Assembly (NCBI GenBank): GCA_037903475.1
Contig: JBAJFG010000104.1
Location: forward strand, 372,001 to 436,000
Reading direction: 5' to 3'
Length of the DNA: 64,000 bases
From: Ancylostoma caninum
Lineage: Eukaryota; Nematoda; Chromadorea; Rhabditida; Ancylostomatidae
The position numbers were made by a program, and so were the translations under genes. Shown in pieces: positions 50,650 to 62,300 of the stretch. Numbering within the stretch: the stretch's first letter is position 1; each line of letters opens with the position of its first letter. The notes below the pieces were generated by a model. The model ran no database searches. It saw only the letters and a program-made list of their open reading frames with translations, and had not been told where the DNA came from.

Positions 50650-50789
50650 CTTGAGCAATCATGCGTACGTGTAGGATAGGAAGGAGATTCTTCTGCATGT
50701 ATTTGAAAATTGACGGTTTAATGTCATCTCGTAGTTTTATCAGAAGGTCTGTTGCTGTGCTGTTCTCAATAAAATCGCTATTTTCTTCA
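50650..50789 (-). CDS. Possible exon of an unrecognised protein family
   Basis: Bounded by TTCCTTTCAG and a GTGCGA donor. It encodes ENSTATDLLIKLRDDIKPSI and then FKYMQKNLLPILHVRMIAQ, with one N-glycosylation sequon. It matches 18560-18700 with conservative substitutions, so it once encoded protein. This copy has no internal stop. Its function is unknown. Confidence 0.4.
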
Positions 50790-51551
50790 CTGAAAGGAAT
50801 GATGCAGCAAAAACTGAGAACAAAACAAAATACGAAACCTTTTCAACCACTTGTAGCATCCCGCAATAATAAGAAGTTCGGAGAATAGGCATATGTTTCT
50901 GGACTAGTGCTGTATCATGTTGTGCCTTCTGCTTCAGAGACTTGCGCAAGTGAGAGCGATCAAGTTCTGGGTTTTTAGACCGACAGATGCTATGTCTCGG
51001 TAGCTCATAACATAAAGGGAGCGTGAGGAGTAGAAAAGTATTTACCTCTTATGAAAAGACAAAGACAGTGTCAGGATTATACACCAAAGCGATTATACAC
51101 CTATCATGTACGTCTCAGGCTTCGTTTAAAGCCATTCTCATAAAGATGATGCTGCATTTGAGAGATCAGCAGAACTCACACTAAACTCTTCTTGTCACAA
51201 TAATTGCAATAAAAAGTGGCACGCTCTCGAATATAACGTCAGCAATCTGTGTGTCAATGTAAGCAACCGCTCAGCCAAAGGCGGCAAGGGATATTGGAGG
51301 GGGTATTTTTTCCTTGGGCATCGTTTGCAGCCGCTTTCAGTTTTGCTCTTTACTTTGCGGCACCATTATTCTTCAGTGTTCAGTGTTCTGTTTCCAAAAA
51401 GATGTATAATAATTGTAAATGGTCGCAACTGTTTGCAAGTGAATCATGTCAGCGAATCCAGCCATTCAGTCAAGCGGTAACGTTCGCCACGCACCCATCC
51501 TTCCCTTGGTGACACTGCCGCCGTGGCGACAAAAGTGTGTATGCCCATTAG

Positions 51552-52473
51552 AGGCAGTATCCAGGCAAAATCCTTAGGGCTGAGTGCTCGTGATTATGAT
51601 AGTGGGTCGGCTCCATAGGCAACTGCCAAAGTTTCAGCGAAACTCCATAGGCAACTGCCAAAGTTGCAGCGAAAAAGTCGCAGAAATAAGCGAGATATCC
51701 GCCTCAGACCCAGTACCCAAACCCATCTCCAGTGCCCAGCCCTCCCACCCGGCGTCTGCCATTTTGCGCGTGGAATTGGTGTAATGTGGAGCATCGTTGG
51801 AAAATATCAAGTCGACCATGGCAGCGCCTCTCTACTGCCACTGATTCGTCTAGGTGTATGCGTCTCAAGTTTGCGTAGGTGTTCTAAGCAATCAGATGCT
51901 GTTGCTCAACACTCCAGTTCTTCATTTTGAGCGCTCTCGGGCCTACATTCTACAGTTCTATGCCTGATGAAGTGTTTGACGACCACGTTATGGAGGTGGT
52001 CATTCATATACTGTAGATCGAGCAGCGAAATAATTTGGTAATCAACCTCGACCTTCACATCAATTAGTTACCATGATACCAAGAAACAGCGAAAAAGTAA
52101 AACTCATTTCGTGAAAAGACTGTTTCTGCAGCCAACATACATTGCCAACAACAGCAATAATCGAAACTTACCTCTTCTTGTTAAAACTCAAATCAAATGC
52201 TAAAAAGTGCTATAGCGGAGATACGGACTCCGGAATGAAAACGAACTGACTCACTGAAGCTAAAATTGAGGCGGCGAACTGGCACTATCGATCGATGAAA
52301 ATTTTCTCTGCGTCCTCTACTGAGAAAGAGTCGGACATCCCGTCCGCATCAGTCAGGAAATGGCTTTTCCCGAGCATTTTGTGATCTTTCAAGTTCATAT
52401 CTGGTATGAGGGGGTCAAGCTGGCCTAGAACCACAGAAATTCAGTACTTAAAAATTTTGCCCAGACACTGTCT
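51552..52473. mobile_element. piggyBac-like MITE (copy 2)
   Basis: The termini AGGCAGTATCCAGGCAAAA and TTTTGCCCAGACACTGTCT are the diverged equivalents of the element at 27871-28771. The interior is inverted relative to that copy, and the flanking TTAA is eroded. It contains an internal short direct repeat (CTCCATAGGCAACTGCCAAAG) at about 51610-51665. Confidence 0.75.
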
Positions 52474-53084
52474 TTGAGGCCTCAGTCTGCTGGCAGACCT
52501 CAGTCTATGTAGTCTCGGATTCGTGAAATGTTCCCTCGTATAGTTGTTTTTTGATCTGCTCAGGCTCGATAGAAATCGTGGTCCAGTGTGAAGATTGGAT
52601 GGGCGAGACGAGTCAGATGCGGCTGCAACGCGGAAAAATCCACGCCGCTAGGAGATCTAAATCTACGCTTGGAGCGGATGGTGTTCACAAAGCGCTCTCT
52701 CCAGAAGAGCACAAGCATTTTCGCCTTCTTTCGTTCATCACACAAGCATTTTCGCCTTCTTTTGTTCATCAGTTTTGGGGAAGAAATATGGTCTTTTGCA
52801 AGAATGTGCGTGAGAAAATCGCATGGCAAAAAGCAAACAGTTTTCTTTTTTACCTCCGCTCTCACAGGAACGAAAGACTCCATTCTAAAATGCTGGGCTT
52901 CCGTTCGAACAACTGAGGTGTGCAGTTCATAAGTTAGTTGAGAGCGGGTCAGTTATGGAGACAAGACCAAGACGGATGGCCCATTCTGGACAGCTCCGGA
53001 TAGCTCCCATTTCAACCGATTTTCAATTTCGTAGATTCTTAGGCTAGAACAACTAAATAAGCCGATGTTGTAATCATGCTCAGA

Positions 53085-53090
53085 TTTATT
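53085..53090 (-). terminator. Gene 3 polyadenylation signal
   Basis: AATAAA on the minus strand about 240 bp after the gene 3 stop codon, in sequence conserved with the gene 2 3' flank. A second overlapping AATAAA lies a few bases upstream on the minus strand. Confidence 0.65.
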
Positions 53091-53325
53091 TTATTGTCAT
53101 TGTCTTGCATGGACAAATTTTCACAATATGATGTTGGCAGTCCTAATTCAAAAGTCTTATCATCCGAGAGGAAAATTTGGACATTTGAGAAGCGTTTCCT
53201 TGGTGCTTCGTGATCGGTTCCCTTGCCGTCTCACACTCGTTGGTCTGCAAATGAAGAATAAAGGCTTTCGAGGAGATACACGTAATATATCCAACAGTAA
53301 AGCCTCGGAAAAATACATAGGTTCA

Positions 53326-56300
53326 CTACCTTTTCATGATAGCATTGACGATCCGGTCCACATGAGCATCCACAAAGCGCTTTGGAACCATCACGTCTAT
53401 TCCATTACTTGGAATCAAAGCTTTCAAGTTTGCATCTGCAAGACGTGCATAAACAGAAACAAAACTTCATAAGAAACTGTTTTAAAAAGATCTTGATCTA
53501 AAGGATTGCTTACAGGTTCAGCTTGAAAGTATTCGCTTCTTTTCCATTTCCTCTACTATTAGGTTGGTGCAAAAATAATGCGCGTTTTCATGCCTTTGAT
53601 TCCGAACCTCATAACTCCTTTCAAAATCGATCTTTTTTTAATAGGCTTAGAACTATTGTAATCCGCAAATCTTTAGCAATAAGATGGACGTTCTCCGACT
53701 ACCGTGCATTTCTGACAGGACCTTCCAGAATCGACAAACTTTCTTAGGGCAATTTTGGTATCACTTTAGTCTTCGAGAAAATTCTCCCGGAAGAGGTCGT
53801 CCAGGTTGTCGGGGAAGTGGTAGTCGGTGAGCGAGAAGTTTGCTGATTATAATGTAGGAGTCCGAGCTTCCTAGCTCAGTTGCTCGAACCTGTGAAGAAT
53901 CTGTCGTGCAGGGTGTGCCTGGACGGTACCGTGTAGGAGTGAAGAATCCATTTTATTAAGCAACGCTGGGCTCACACAGTGAAGTCTCTAATTTATTTCA
54001 TTTACGTCTTGAAAGTACTTTCCAGATAAGAAGGAATGAATGAGCTGCAATGAGCGATTTTTGCAGCAGGTCACCACAAACTCGCCGTGACCTTATTTTG
54101 GTGTTCCTTCGGTTTCTGGGAGTATTTCGGTGCATAATCCTCGTCCAACTGTTGAGCAAGGCACCTCATTTTGTCGAAGAGGGTCTACACTTCATACTTA
54201 ATCACTAAGCGACCGACTGTGTGGTCGCAATTTTTTTCACTACAAAGGTGCGAAGCACACCTCTCAACGAGGATCAATGTGGTACTCATTCAGTATGCGC
54301 GACGTCAACTCGTCGAGCTTTTTCATCCTTCCATTTTTACTGAAGGGAGGGATGGTCTGAAACAATCACCGGCAATGTTCTACGAAACCAAATATGTTGT
54401 TTTGGATGGGTGCTCTTCGATAATTGTCATCACTTGGGGGTCGCAAACCCCTGGAAGACCTATGCGACACTCCTTACTTTCGAAGCAAGGCACACCAAGC
54501 CGAGAAATCCGGGAGCAGCTCGGCGGAATGCATTCGCTCACACTCCCTTCGCCAAAACTATGGTGGTATTCTGAGCGATTCCTGCGGCGATGCCGTCGAG
54601 TATCAGCTCGCTGAAGTGAGTTTGGCAAAAGATATGTTTTGGCGCCTTTTGTTCCACAACTGAAAATTCGCCAAAAACATGAACCTCGCTCAAAATGCAT
54701 GAGATATTTGAAAAGACCATGAAATTTGCTTCAAAACCTGGTGCAACTTCTCATACCGATGACAAGAAACCCCGGAAGTTTTCTGCACCGAAGATGAAGC
54801 AGCGGAAAACGCGCATTATTTTTGCACCAACCTAATACATACATTGCTGGCAAAAAAAGAAGTCACTTTTTGAACTTTTGCCCTAGCACCTTCAGTGATG
54901 GAGCTTGAAATCTCCAGTTTTGGCATACAATGTAACTACTCATTGCTTATGCATACAACTAATAATATCCGCATTGCATTAGCAGGTTTTTGTGCGCAAG
55001 AAAAGTTCTGCTCAGAAAGGTCAAAGTCCTTGACCTGGCACTACTCACATTCTACTGCGAACGGCAGCTTTCAGTTGCAAGAGGTTGTGAGCCTTTGTTC
55101 TCCATTCTCAAAATTCGGCATATACATAAGTAGGTAAGAAATGTGTTTTCTTTGCGCTTTATTTGAGTTACGCTACCAACTAAATCTCACTTAGCTCGCT
55201 TTTATAGGAGAAGCGAACGATGTCTGAATTCTATGACATTCGATCCTGGCATTCCTGTATGCATTATTTTACCTAGTTCAAAACTTGGTGAGGCTATTAT
55301 TTTGTACGGTATCCTAGTAAACTGTACTCATCATTACAAGTAAAAACTCCTCCGTCAAAAATCCATTCTCCCCCAAAATGAAAATGCAAAGTTCGAAATC
55401 CGTGATGTGCACCGCTGGTGACGGTGTGTCCTTCTAGGAGATGTGCAACGGTTGGGCTGTTAGCATCGGTACTAGCTGACCCATGAGCTCAATCACAAAC
55501 CAGCTTGGGACAGGGCGGAAACGAGGCCTATTTCGAGATGATGTGAGCTGTCACGATTCCATCTCAGTTCAGCAAAGTTCAGTTGAATATAAAGCCATTC
55601 GCTGGAAAAGTTTGATTTCGGTGAGGATCCACCCACTGGAGGTCGCACAGAAGATTTCGATGAGAATTTTATCACTGGAAGCCGCACAGTAGTTGAAGTG
55701 AATAGTGCGAAATCAAGGAATTTGACCATTTTGAGCGCAAATTTTTCTCTTAGAAATTTTTAAAGGCAGTGGGGAATTTTGTGATTCTCTGCATGAGCAG
55801 AGAGTAGCTGCATTTGTTGCAAAAATTGGAAATTTCGAGCTCTATCTAGAAGGGAGTTATGAAAAACGGTTCAAAAGATGACCTTTTCTCGGCCAATACT
55901 TATGTAAACGGTTTCCGAGTTGTGCTAAAGAAATACGAGTTCTCTTTAATATCCACTTACTGTCAAGTCCAACAGCCACGATCTTCTCAAGTCCCAAGTA
56001 TTTTGGATCTATCTTGGGTAATCCAGTTGTGTTTTTCCTGAAAATTCATGGTTCTGAAGGAACAGTTGTAATTGAAAATGGGGACTATTCTCCACATCGA
56101 GGAACACTTTGCCTTTTCTTGAAGATATTCCCATAGAACAAAAGGTACAGTTTAGTGTAGGAAAATTCCATCTATATCTAAACTCACGCAGCCGAATAAA
56201 AGACCAAGCAGTTGATACGTTTCTCGTTGTCCCGCATTGCATTGAGGGCCTCAATTGCACTTAAACAATGCTAGTTGAACGATTCACACAAATCTTCAAT

Positions 56301-59300
56301 TTGGTGAGACTCCTATGGTCCGGAACCGCTCATGTGGTCCTCTACCAATCTAACAAAGCAAAAGTCTTACGTTTTGATTGACAGAGGATCGCTGGTGTTG
56401 ACATAGTCGAAGCCGACCAAGTCACTCTCGAAATCTTTGTAGTTCTTCCTCATCTTCTCAAGCGATCTGCTTGGATTTTTGGAGAAGTTCGTGTGTCCGT
56501 AGGCCCAAAGTCCGATGGATAATTGCGGAGACGCTAGCATTAGGTCGTACGCTACATTCGCCATTAAATCTGCTTCCTTAAATGAGAAAGAAAGAGTTCA
56601 CAGGTGCCGTGAGTAGACATTCATTGTTCCAAAGTCCGTGTTTTGACATTTTCAGTAGAAAGTTGTGGACTTATGAAGTTCGGTTTTCAGTAAATATACA
56701 TAGCAGAGGGATACTTGAGTTTTTTTACGACACCTTCAAGCCAGTTTCAGCCCTCAGAATAATTAGGATGCTGCAAAAGAACTGACGCGTTTTTGTATCA
56801 ATTCTATATTTCATATAATTTTACTGAATGGAAACTCGGCGGACTATATAATGCCTATAACTACAGGGTTTCCTAATTAAGCACTCCCTTGCTGGGCACT
56901 CCTTTCGCAAGTGGAGCGCACTTCCATGCTATCAGGGAGTTGGTGATGGGGAACTTTCACAAGAAGTATGAATTTCTTCAGAAACCGCGCTCCCAGGAGC
57001 ACACAACATAGAAATGTTGTTAGCAGGGTACACGGCCTCGCGTTAGTACCCCCACCTGCTTCGTCCACAATTTTCCCACAAGTTGGGACTCGAAGGCGTT
57101 CGCTTCAGCACTGTGATTCAGGACCACGTATACCATTGTGATCAGTACCTCGGTGAGGTCCTTTAGTTGCGGAAATATCGGGAAACGACTTCAGAGCTTA
57201 GAATCTGCTCAGGAAAATGTGTGACTTTACAAACTTAATATTTCCGGATTTACCACAGTGTTTTAGAAGTTCGAAAGCACACCCCTAGCACTGCGAGTGT
57301 ACACTTCTCAAATGTCCATTTAGACAAGGTAGATGCGTATTTCGATCACTTCCCTTCATAGAGGTAACAAGAATTGTACCTAGAAGAGGCAGTACAGTAC
57401 AATTTGCGGTACAGTACCTTGATCAATTGGCCGATGACTGAGCTCAGATGGACATTCTTACCTTATCGAGGAAATTCGAAAGATATCCACTAAGTAGTCC
57501 TTAAGTATGTTATTTGTTCTTATCCAGACAAGGATTTGTTTTTTGACTATTTCATGAATCTCTCCTTCAAGTTTTGGTGATATCCCAAGGAAGTCTTGAT
57601 CCAGAAGCATTCATTTCTGAACACTTGGGATGGGAACCAGATTGGTTCAAAACTGAGACGGCAAGGCTATTCTACGTTATTTACAGGTGAAATTTCAAAA
57701 ATTCTGCAAAACAGTGCTCTTGATAAACAGTAGACTCACACGGATTTCTTCACTAACTATGCCAAAACAAAGAAGAAATCTCACCAGTTCATGAGCACCC
57801 ACATCCCGAGCGTGGTTATGCAGATATCCAACAAAGAGACACTCTATTTCAAGGCTACCTTGTAAGCTCTACCGTCACTACTTATATAAATGTTCAGTGA
57901 TATCCTACGGATCTGTTTTGACCAGAAGCATCCATTTTCGAATACTTGTTGTGGCTACCAGATCCTCTTTGATTAATAAGGCACTTTTAAATGATATGCA
58001 GTCAAGATACTGTATATTTTTGAAAATCTTCTGGGTATCCTATGCAGGAGAGAAGGGAAAACTCTTACCAATTCGTAGGCTTCAAGGTCGTCTCCAAAGT
58101 TGTATAGATCTCCAGCAAAGAGGCAGCCAGGCGCTTTCTTGGTTGGCGCTGGAAAACTTACAGATTATTCAAAGGGTGAAACACCTATAATTGCTGGCAA
58201 GCTTCAGAAAAGTATAATCCATTTACTGGTTGGTTTACGCGTCATAGTGGTGCTTGACTTCCTCGTCGTCGTTGTCTTCTGCGCTAACCTACAAATTTCA
58301 AATGAAGGAAATTCCGCGAAAAACTATCCAAGCTATATACAGCAGTGATTCCATAGAGAACCTAGGTTTATTACCTCTCCATGATCGCATTGACAATCTG
58401 GTTGACATGAGAATCCAAGAAGTCTTTTGGAACAGAAACTGCTATTCCGTTACTTGGAAGCAAAGCATTCAAGTTTGCATCTGCAACGTGTCCGTAACAA
58501 GCTCCTGAGGATACGATCAGAGAAAGCTGCCCAGATTTTGGTATTGAAGAAAGAGGCTTAGCTCATGAGCGTTCATATCTACGACGTTATCTTTCGATAG
58601 GGTCACTCGGAGTCTTATATGTGTATTACGCAAGTTTGGGTTCTCGTCAATATCCACTTACTGTTAAGCCCAACAGTCACTACCTTCTCCAGATCCAAAT
58701 GTTCTGGATCTATCTTTGGCAATCCAATTGTACTTTTTCTGAAATATTCAAGATTTGGTATAGCGAGAAAAAGTTGTGAAGGAAAAATGAGACTGTTTCT
58801 CTCGCCAAAATCTTAAAAACACCTTATACAGTCGGGTCCGACAGCCACTGCAAATGGGCGCCGGATGAGCTATAAATCACTCGAGCTTGGGAGAAAGCGA
58901 AGAAAAATACAATTTTAGTCCATAGTAGACAGAGTGCAGTGGATATGTTAAGCTAAAAAGCAGGGAACCATTTTCACAACTTTCACGTTTTTTTCATTTT
59001 TGTGATTTTCACGAGGAAAGATTTCTGAATACACAATAAACGAAGCCAACTCTTCCATTTTCTGCTATAGTACACTGCTTCGCGAATACAAAAATGGCCG
59101 TTATTCTTCTATAGATGGACACAGTACTTCAGTTATCCCATCTGAATAATAAAGCTCATCCAATTCGGGATCCTCAGAAATAATTGAAATCCGTATAAAT
59201 TATGACATATCCATTGCGAAGTAGTTCTACCGCTGTCATTTATCTTTCGCGGAGCAGTCCCGGAGTTACTCTCTCCCGGTTTCCCTCAACTTTGAAAAAG

Positions 59301-62300
59301 TGATTTTTCACTGTTACTTACACTATTACTATCACTTACACTTACACTTATCGTAGTTTATCTTCGAAATTTATGCAAAACGTTGCCGGATGCCTTCCTG
59401 GACTACCCGAAGGAGATCACGGGGGACGTTCCAAGCAGTGAACCCCAAACACTGCGATACTTAACTCTGGATCTCCAACGGAGTGGAACCAGCGATAGGG
59501 ACAGATTGCAATCTGCCGCTCAAACCACTGAGCCATCCGGGCTACTTTTTATGTTGGAGTTTGTTAGATAACTGCAGCAGTCGTAGGCAGCATACTATAT
59601 GTATTTGCAAAACGGGGCACAGGGCAGGATTCGATCCCCTGACCACCACAACGTCGATCATTCGCTCAACCCACTGAGCTATGCGCGCACGCGATGCAAC
59701 ATACAAATAGTGTCCAATCTTACTTACACTTACACTGTCGTAGTTTATCTTAGAAATTTAGGTGAAAAGGGAGTTGGGTGGGGCCACTCCTGTGAAGCCT
59801 AAGCCTAAGCCTTAAACCCATTCTTAAGCATAGGGTTAGGCTTATCTACCCTGTCTACTATGGACTAAAATTGTATTTTTCTTCGCTTTCTCCCAAGCTC
59901 GAGTGATTTATAGCTCATTAATACCGGGCGCCGGAGGGTGGCGCTGCCGGCGCCCGCCGCACCCATTTGCAGTGGCTGCCGGACCGGACTGTATCTTCTT
60001 GAAGAAATTTTCACCAGAGGTGCAGTTTTGGTAAACAGAATTCCATCTACGTCTAAACTCACGTTGCCGAATAGAAGACCAAGCAGTTGATGCGTTTGTC
60101 GCTGTCCCTCATTGAATTCAGGGCTTCTATCGCACTTAAACAATACCGCTTGTCATATACCAGTCAGAGAAAGAAAACGTCTTACGCCTTGGTTGCCAGA
60201 GGTTCGCTGTTTTTGACGTAGTCGAAGCCCACTAAGTCACCCTTGAAATTTTCGTGGTTCCCTCTCATCTTTTCCAGTGACGTGCTTGGATTTTTGGAAA
60301 AGTTCGTGTAACCGTACGCCCACAGCCCGAGCGATGATTGCGAAGAGGCTCCGAAGAGATCGTATGCTACAGCGTCCATTAGATCAGCTTCCTTGAATGA
60401 GAAATGTAATTCGTGCGCACCCTGTATATCGTCTGGATATCCTATGCAGGAAAGGAAGAAAAATTCTTACCAGCTCGTAATCTTCAAGATCGTCTCCAAA
60501 GTTGTATAGATCTCCAACAAAGAGGCAGTCAGGTGCTTTCTCGGTAGGTGCTGGAATGCTCGCAGATTGCTTGAAAGGTGAAGCACGTATAATTGTTGCC
60601 AAGCTCCGAAAAAGTACCCTTGCTAGTGGGTTTCCTTGTCGTTGTTGTGCTTGGCTTCTTCGTCGTCGTTGTCTTTGGCGTAGGCCTGCAAAATTCAAAT
60701 ATGTATAGGAGATTTCGCCAAGGAGTATTCATAATATTATATATCCTGTAGTAATTGCGAATTAGAATTTTTTTTGAAAAATTAGATCTTTCAAAAGGTT
60801 CACTACCTGTTCATGATCGCACTGACGATCTGGCTGACATGAGAATCCAAAAATTCCTTCGGAACAGAAACTGCTATTCCGTCACTTGGAAGCAATGCAT
60901 TCAAGTTTGCATCTGCAACATTTGAGTAACAAGCTCCTTAAAATCTGGTCCAGAAAGCTTCCTCAAGGATGGGCTTATGCGTTCAGTTCTACCACGTGAT
61001 TTTTCTGATGGAAACGGAGTACTCTAGAGGTACTGAAAATTATCGCTTCCTCAGCATCCACTTACTGTCCAGCCCAACAGCGACGATCTTCTCCAGCCCA
61101 GGATATTTTGGGTCTATTCTAGGTAATCCGTTTGCATTTTTCCTGAAAGATCCAAGTTTTGGTGTCATGAGGAATAGCTATCATTAGGGACTTTTTGCAA
61201 TGAAATCATAGAAGCGGCTCACATTTTTCTCGAAAAAGATCTAGAAACGACGGGTACATAAGGGTGCAACAGAAGTTCTACTATTTACAAACTTACGTTG
61301 CCGAAAAGAAAACCAAACATTTGATACGTCCGTCGTTGCCGAGCATTACATTGAGGGCCTCGATTGCACTTAAGTAACAACAAAGCACTTTATACAGATA
61401 CTTCCCATCGAGTTTTGTTGTTGTTGTTTGGTTTGAGTCGGAGTTCATCGTTAGAGGAGAGCTCCAACGATGAACTCCGACTCGAAACAAAAAAACCGCA
61501 GTTCGCAGTCCTAGTATGTGAATCGAATGAGGGGAAAACCTCACGCTTTGGTTGAGAGAGGATCGCTGATTTTGACATAACCGAAGCCGTTCAGATCACT
61601 CTTGAAATTCTCGTAGTTTCCCCTCATCATTCCGAGCGATGTGCTTGGATCTTTGGAAAAGTTCGTGTATCCGTATGCCCATGGCCCAAGAGATGATTGT
61701 GAAGATGCTTCAAAGAGGTCGAACGCTACAGCTTCCATTAGATCGGCTTCCTTAAATGGGAAATGGAATGATTTACGAGTGATTTAATGGGTAGCTACAT
61801 GTGCATCCGACACTGAATTTCAGGAAAACTGAAGGTGTTTTCGAAGAATGTACTGGTTTTGGTACTGGTTGGTGTTCTTCGAACAAACCTTTTTGTTTGG
61901 AGATCGGCTCTACCTTGACTTTGTTTTCCTGGCAGCGCACTATCATCACTTCTACAGCCTCTTTGCCTTTTTGAGGCATACATGGCTGTTCTTTTTTCTT
62001 TTTTTTTCCAAGTTCACATACTCGTTGCTGTCGTTAAATCAAAACGAATCCTGCTAATCCCGGGGTTTTGCCTCTCGAAACATCTCAAAACAATCAAAAT
62101 ATGGCGAACAATGGTAACCGTTGTTGATTTGCTTGATTAACATCTCACCAACCCTATCCAAGATATGGTAGGTAATAGGCTGGTAAGGCAATTCGTCGTT
62201 ATATAATGCAGATCGACCTAGGTTTTCCTAATACTATCTGACAAAATGGACGGAAAATCTTACCAATTCATAGTCATCAACATTGTGCCCGTAGTTATAT

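Larger units (their letters stand above)
53326..58148 (-). other. Gene 3 final vWA-like module 6'' (exons A-E)
   Basis: A 58069-58148, B 56371-56576 ([20 protein letters not shown]), C 56188-56259 ([11 protein letters not shown]), D 55961-56037 ([20 protein letters not shown]) and E 53330-53434 (GIDVMVPKRFVDAHVDRIV), then stop. The MVPKRFVD variant also marks the last E exon of gene 2, supporting a shared terminal module. Confidence 0.82.
58829..59991. mobile_element. TA-flanked non-autonomous transposon with tRNA-like interior
   Basis: Inverted termini CAGTCGGGTCCGACAGCCAC and the inverse of GTGGCTGCCGGACCGGACTG extend, with gaps, over about 130 bp (both contain GCTATAAATCACTCGAGCTT or its complement and TTTTAGTCCATAGTAGACAG). 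TA flanks both ends. There is no transposase. The interior carries two tRNA-like segments, annotated separately. Confidence 0.85.
58227..60550 (-). other. Gene 3 vWA-like module 5'' (exons A-F)
   Basis: A 60471-60550 ([20 protein letters not shown]), B 60186-60391 ([20 protein letters not shown]), C 60063-60134 ([11 protein letters not shown]), D 58661-58738, E 58375-58480 (GIAVSVPKDFLDSHVNQIV) and F 58227-58288 (QKTTTTRKSSTTMTRKPTS). The C-D intron, usually about 100-150 bp in this part of the gene, is 1.3 kb here because of the TA-flanked insertion 58829-59991. Confidence 0.85.

Noticed and set aside
54171..54614. 147-codon plus-strand frame within the second mariner
   Set aside because: Transposase similarity is on the opposite strand; this frame is a shadow.
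59470..59692. True tRNA genes
   Set aside because: A and B boxes are present, but full cloverleaf pairing is not convincing and both segments lie inside a transposable element.
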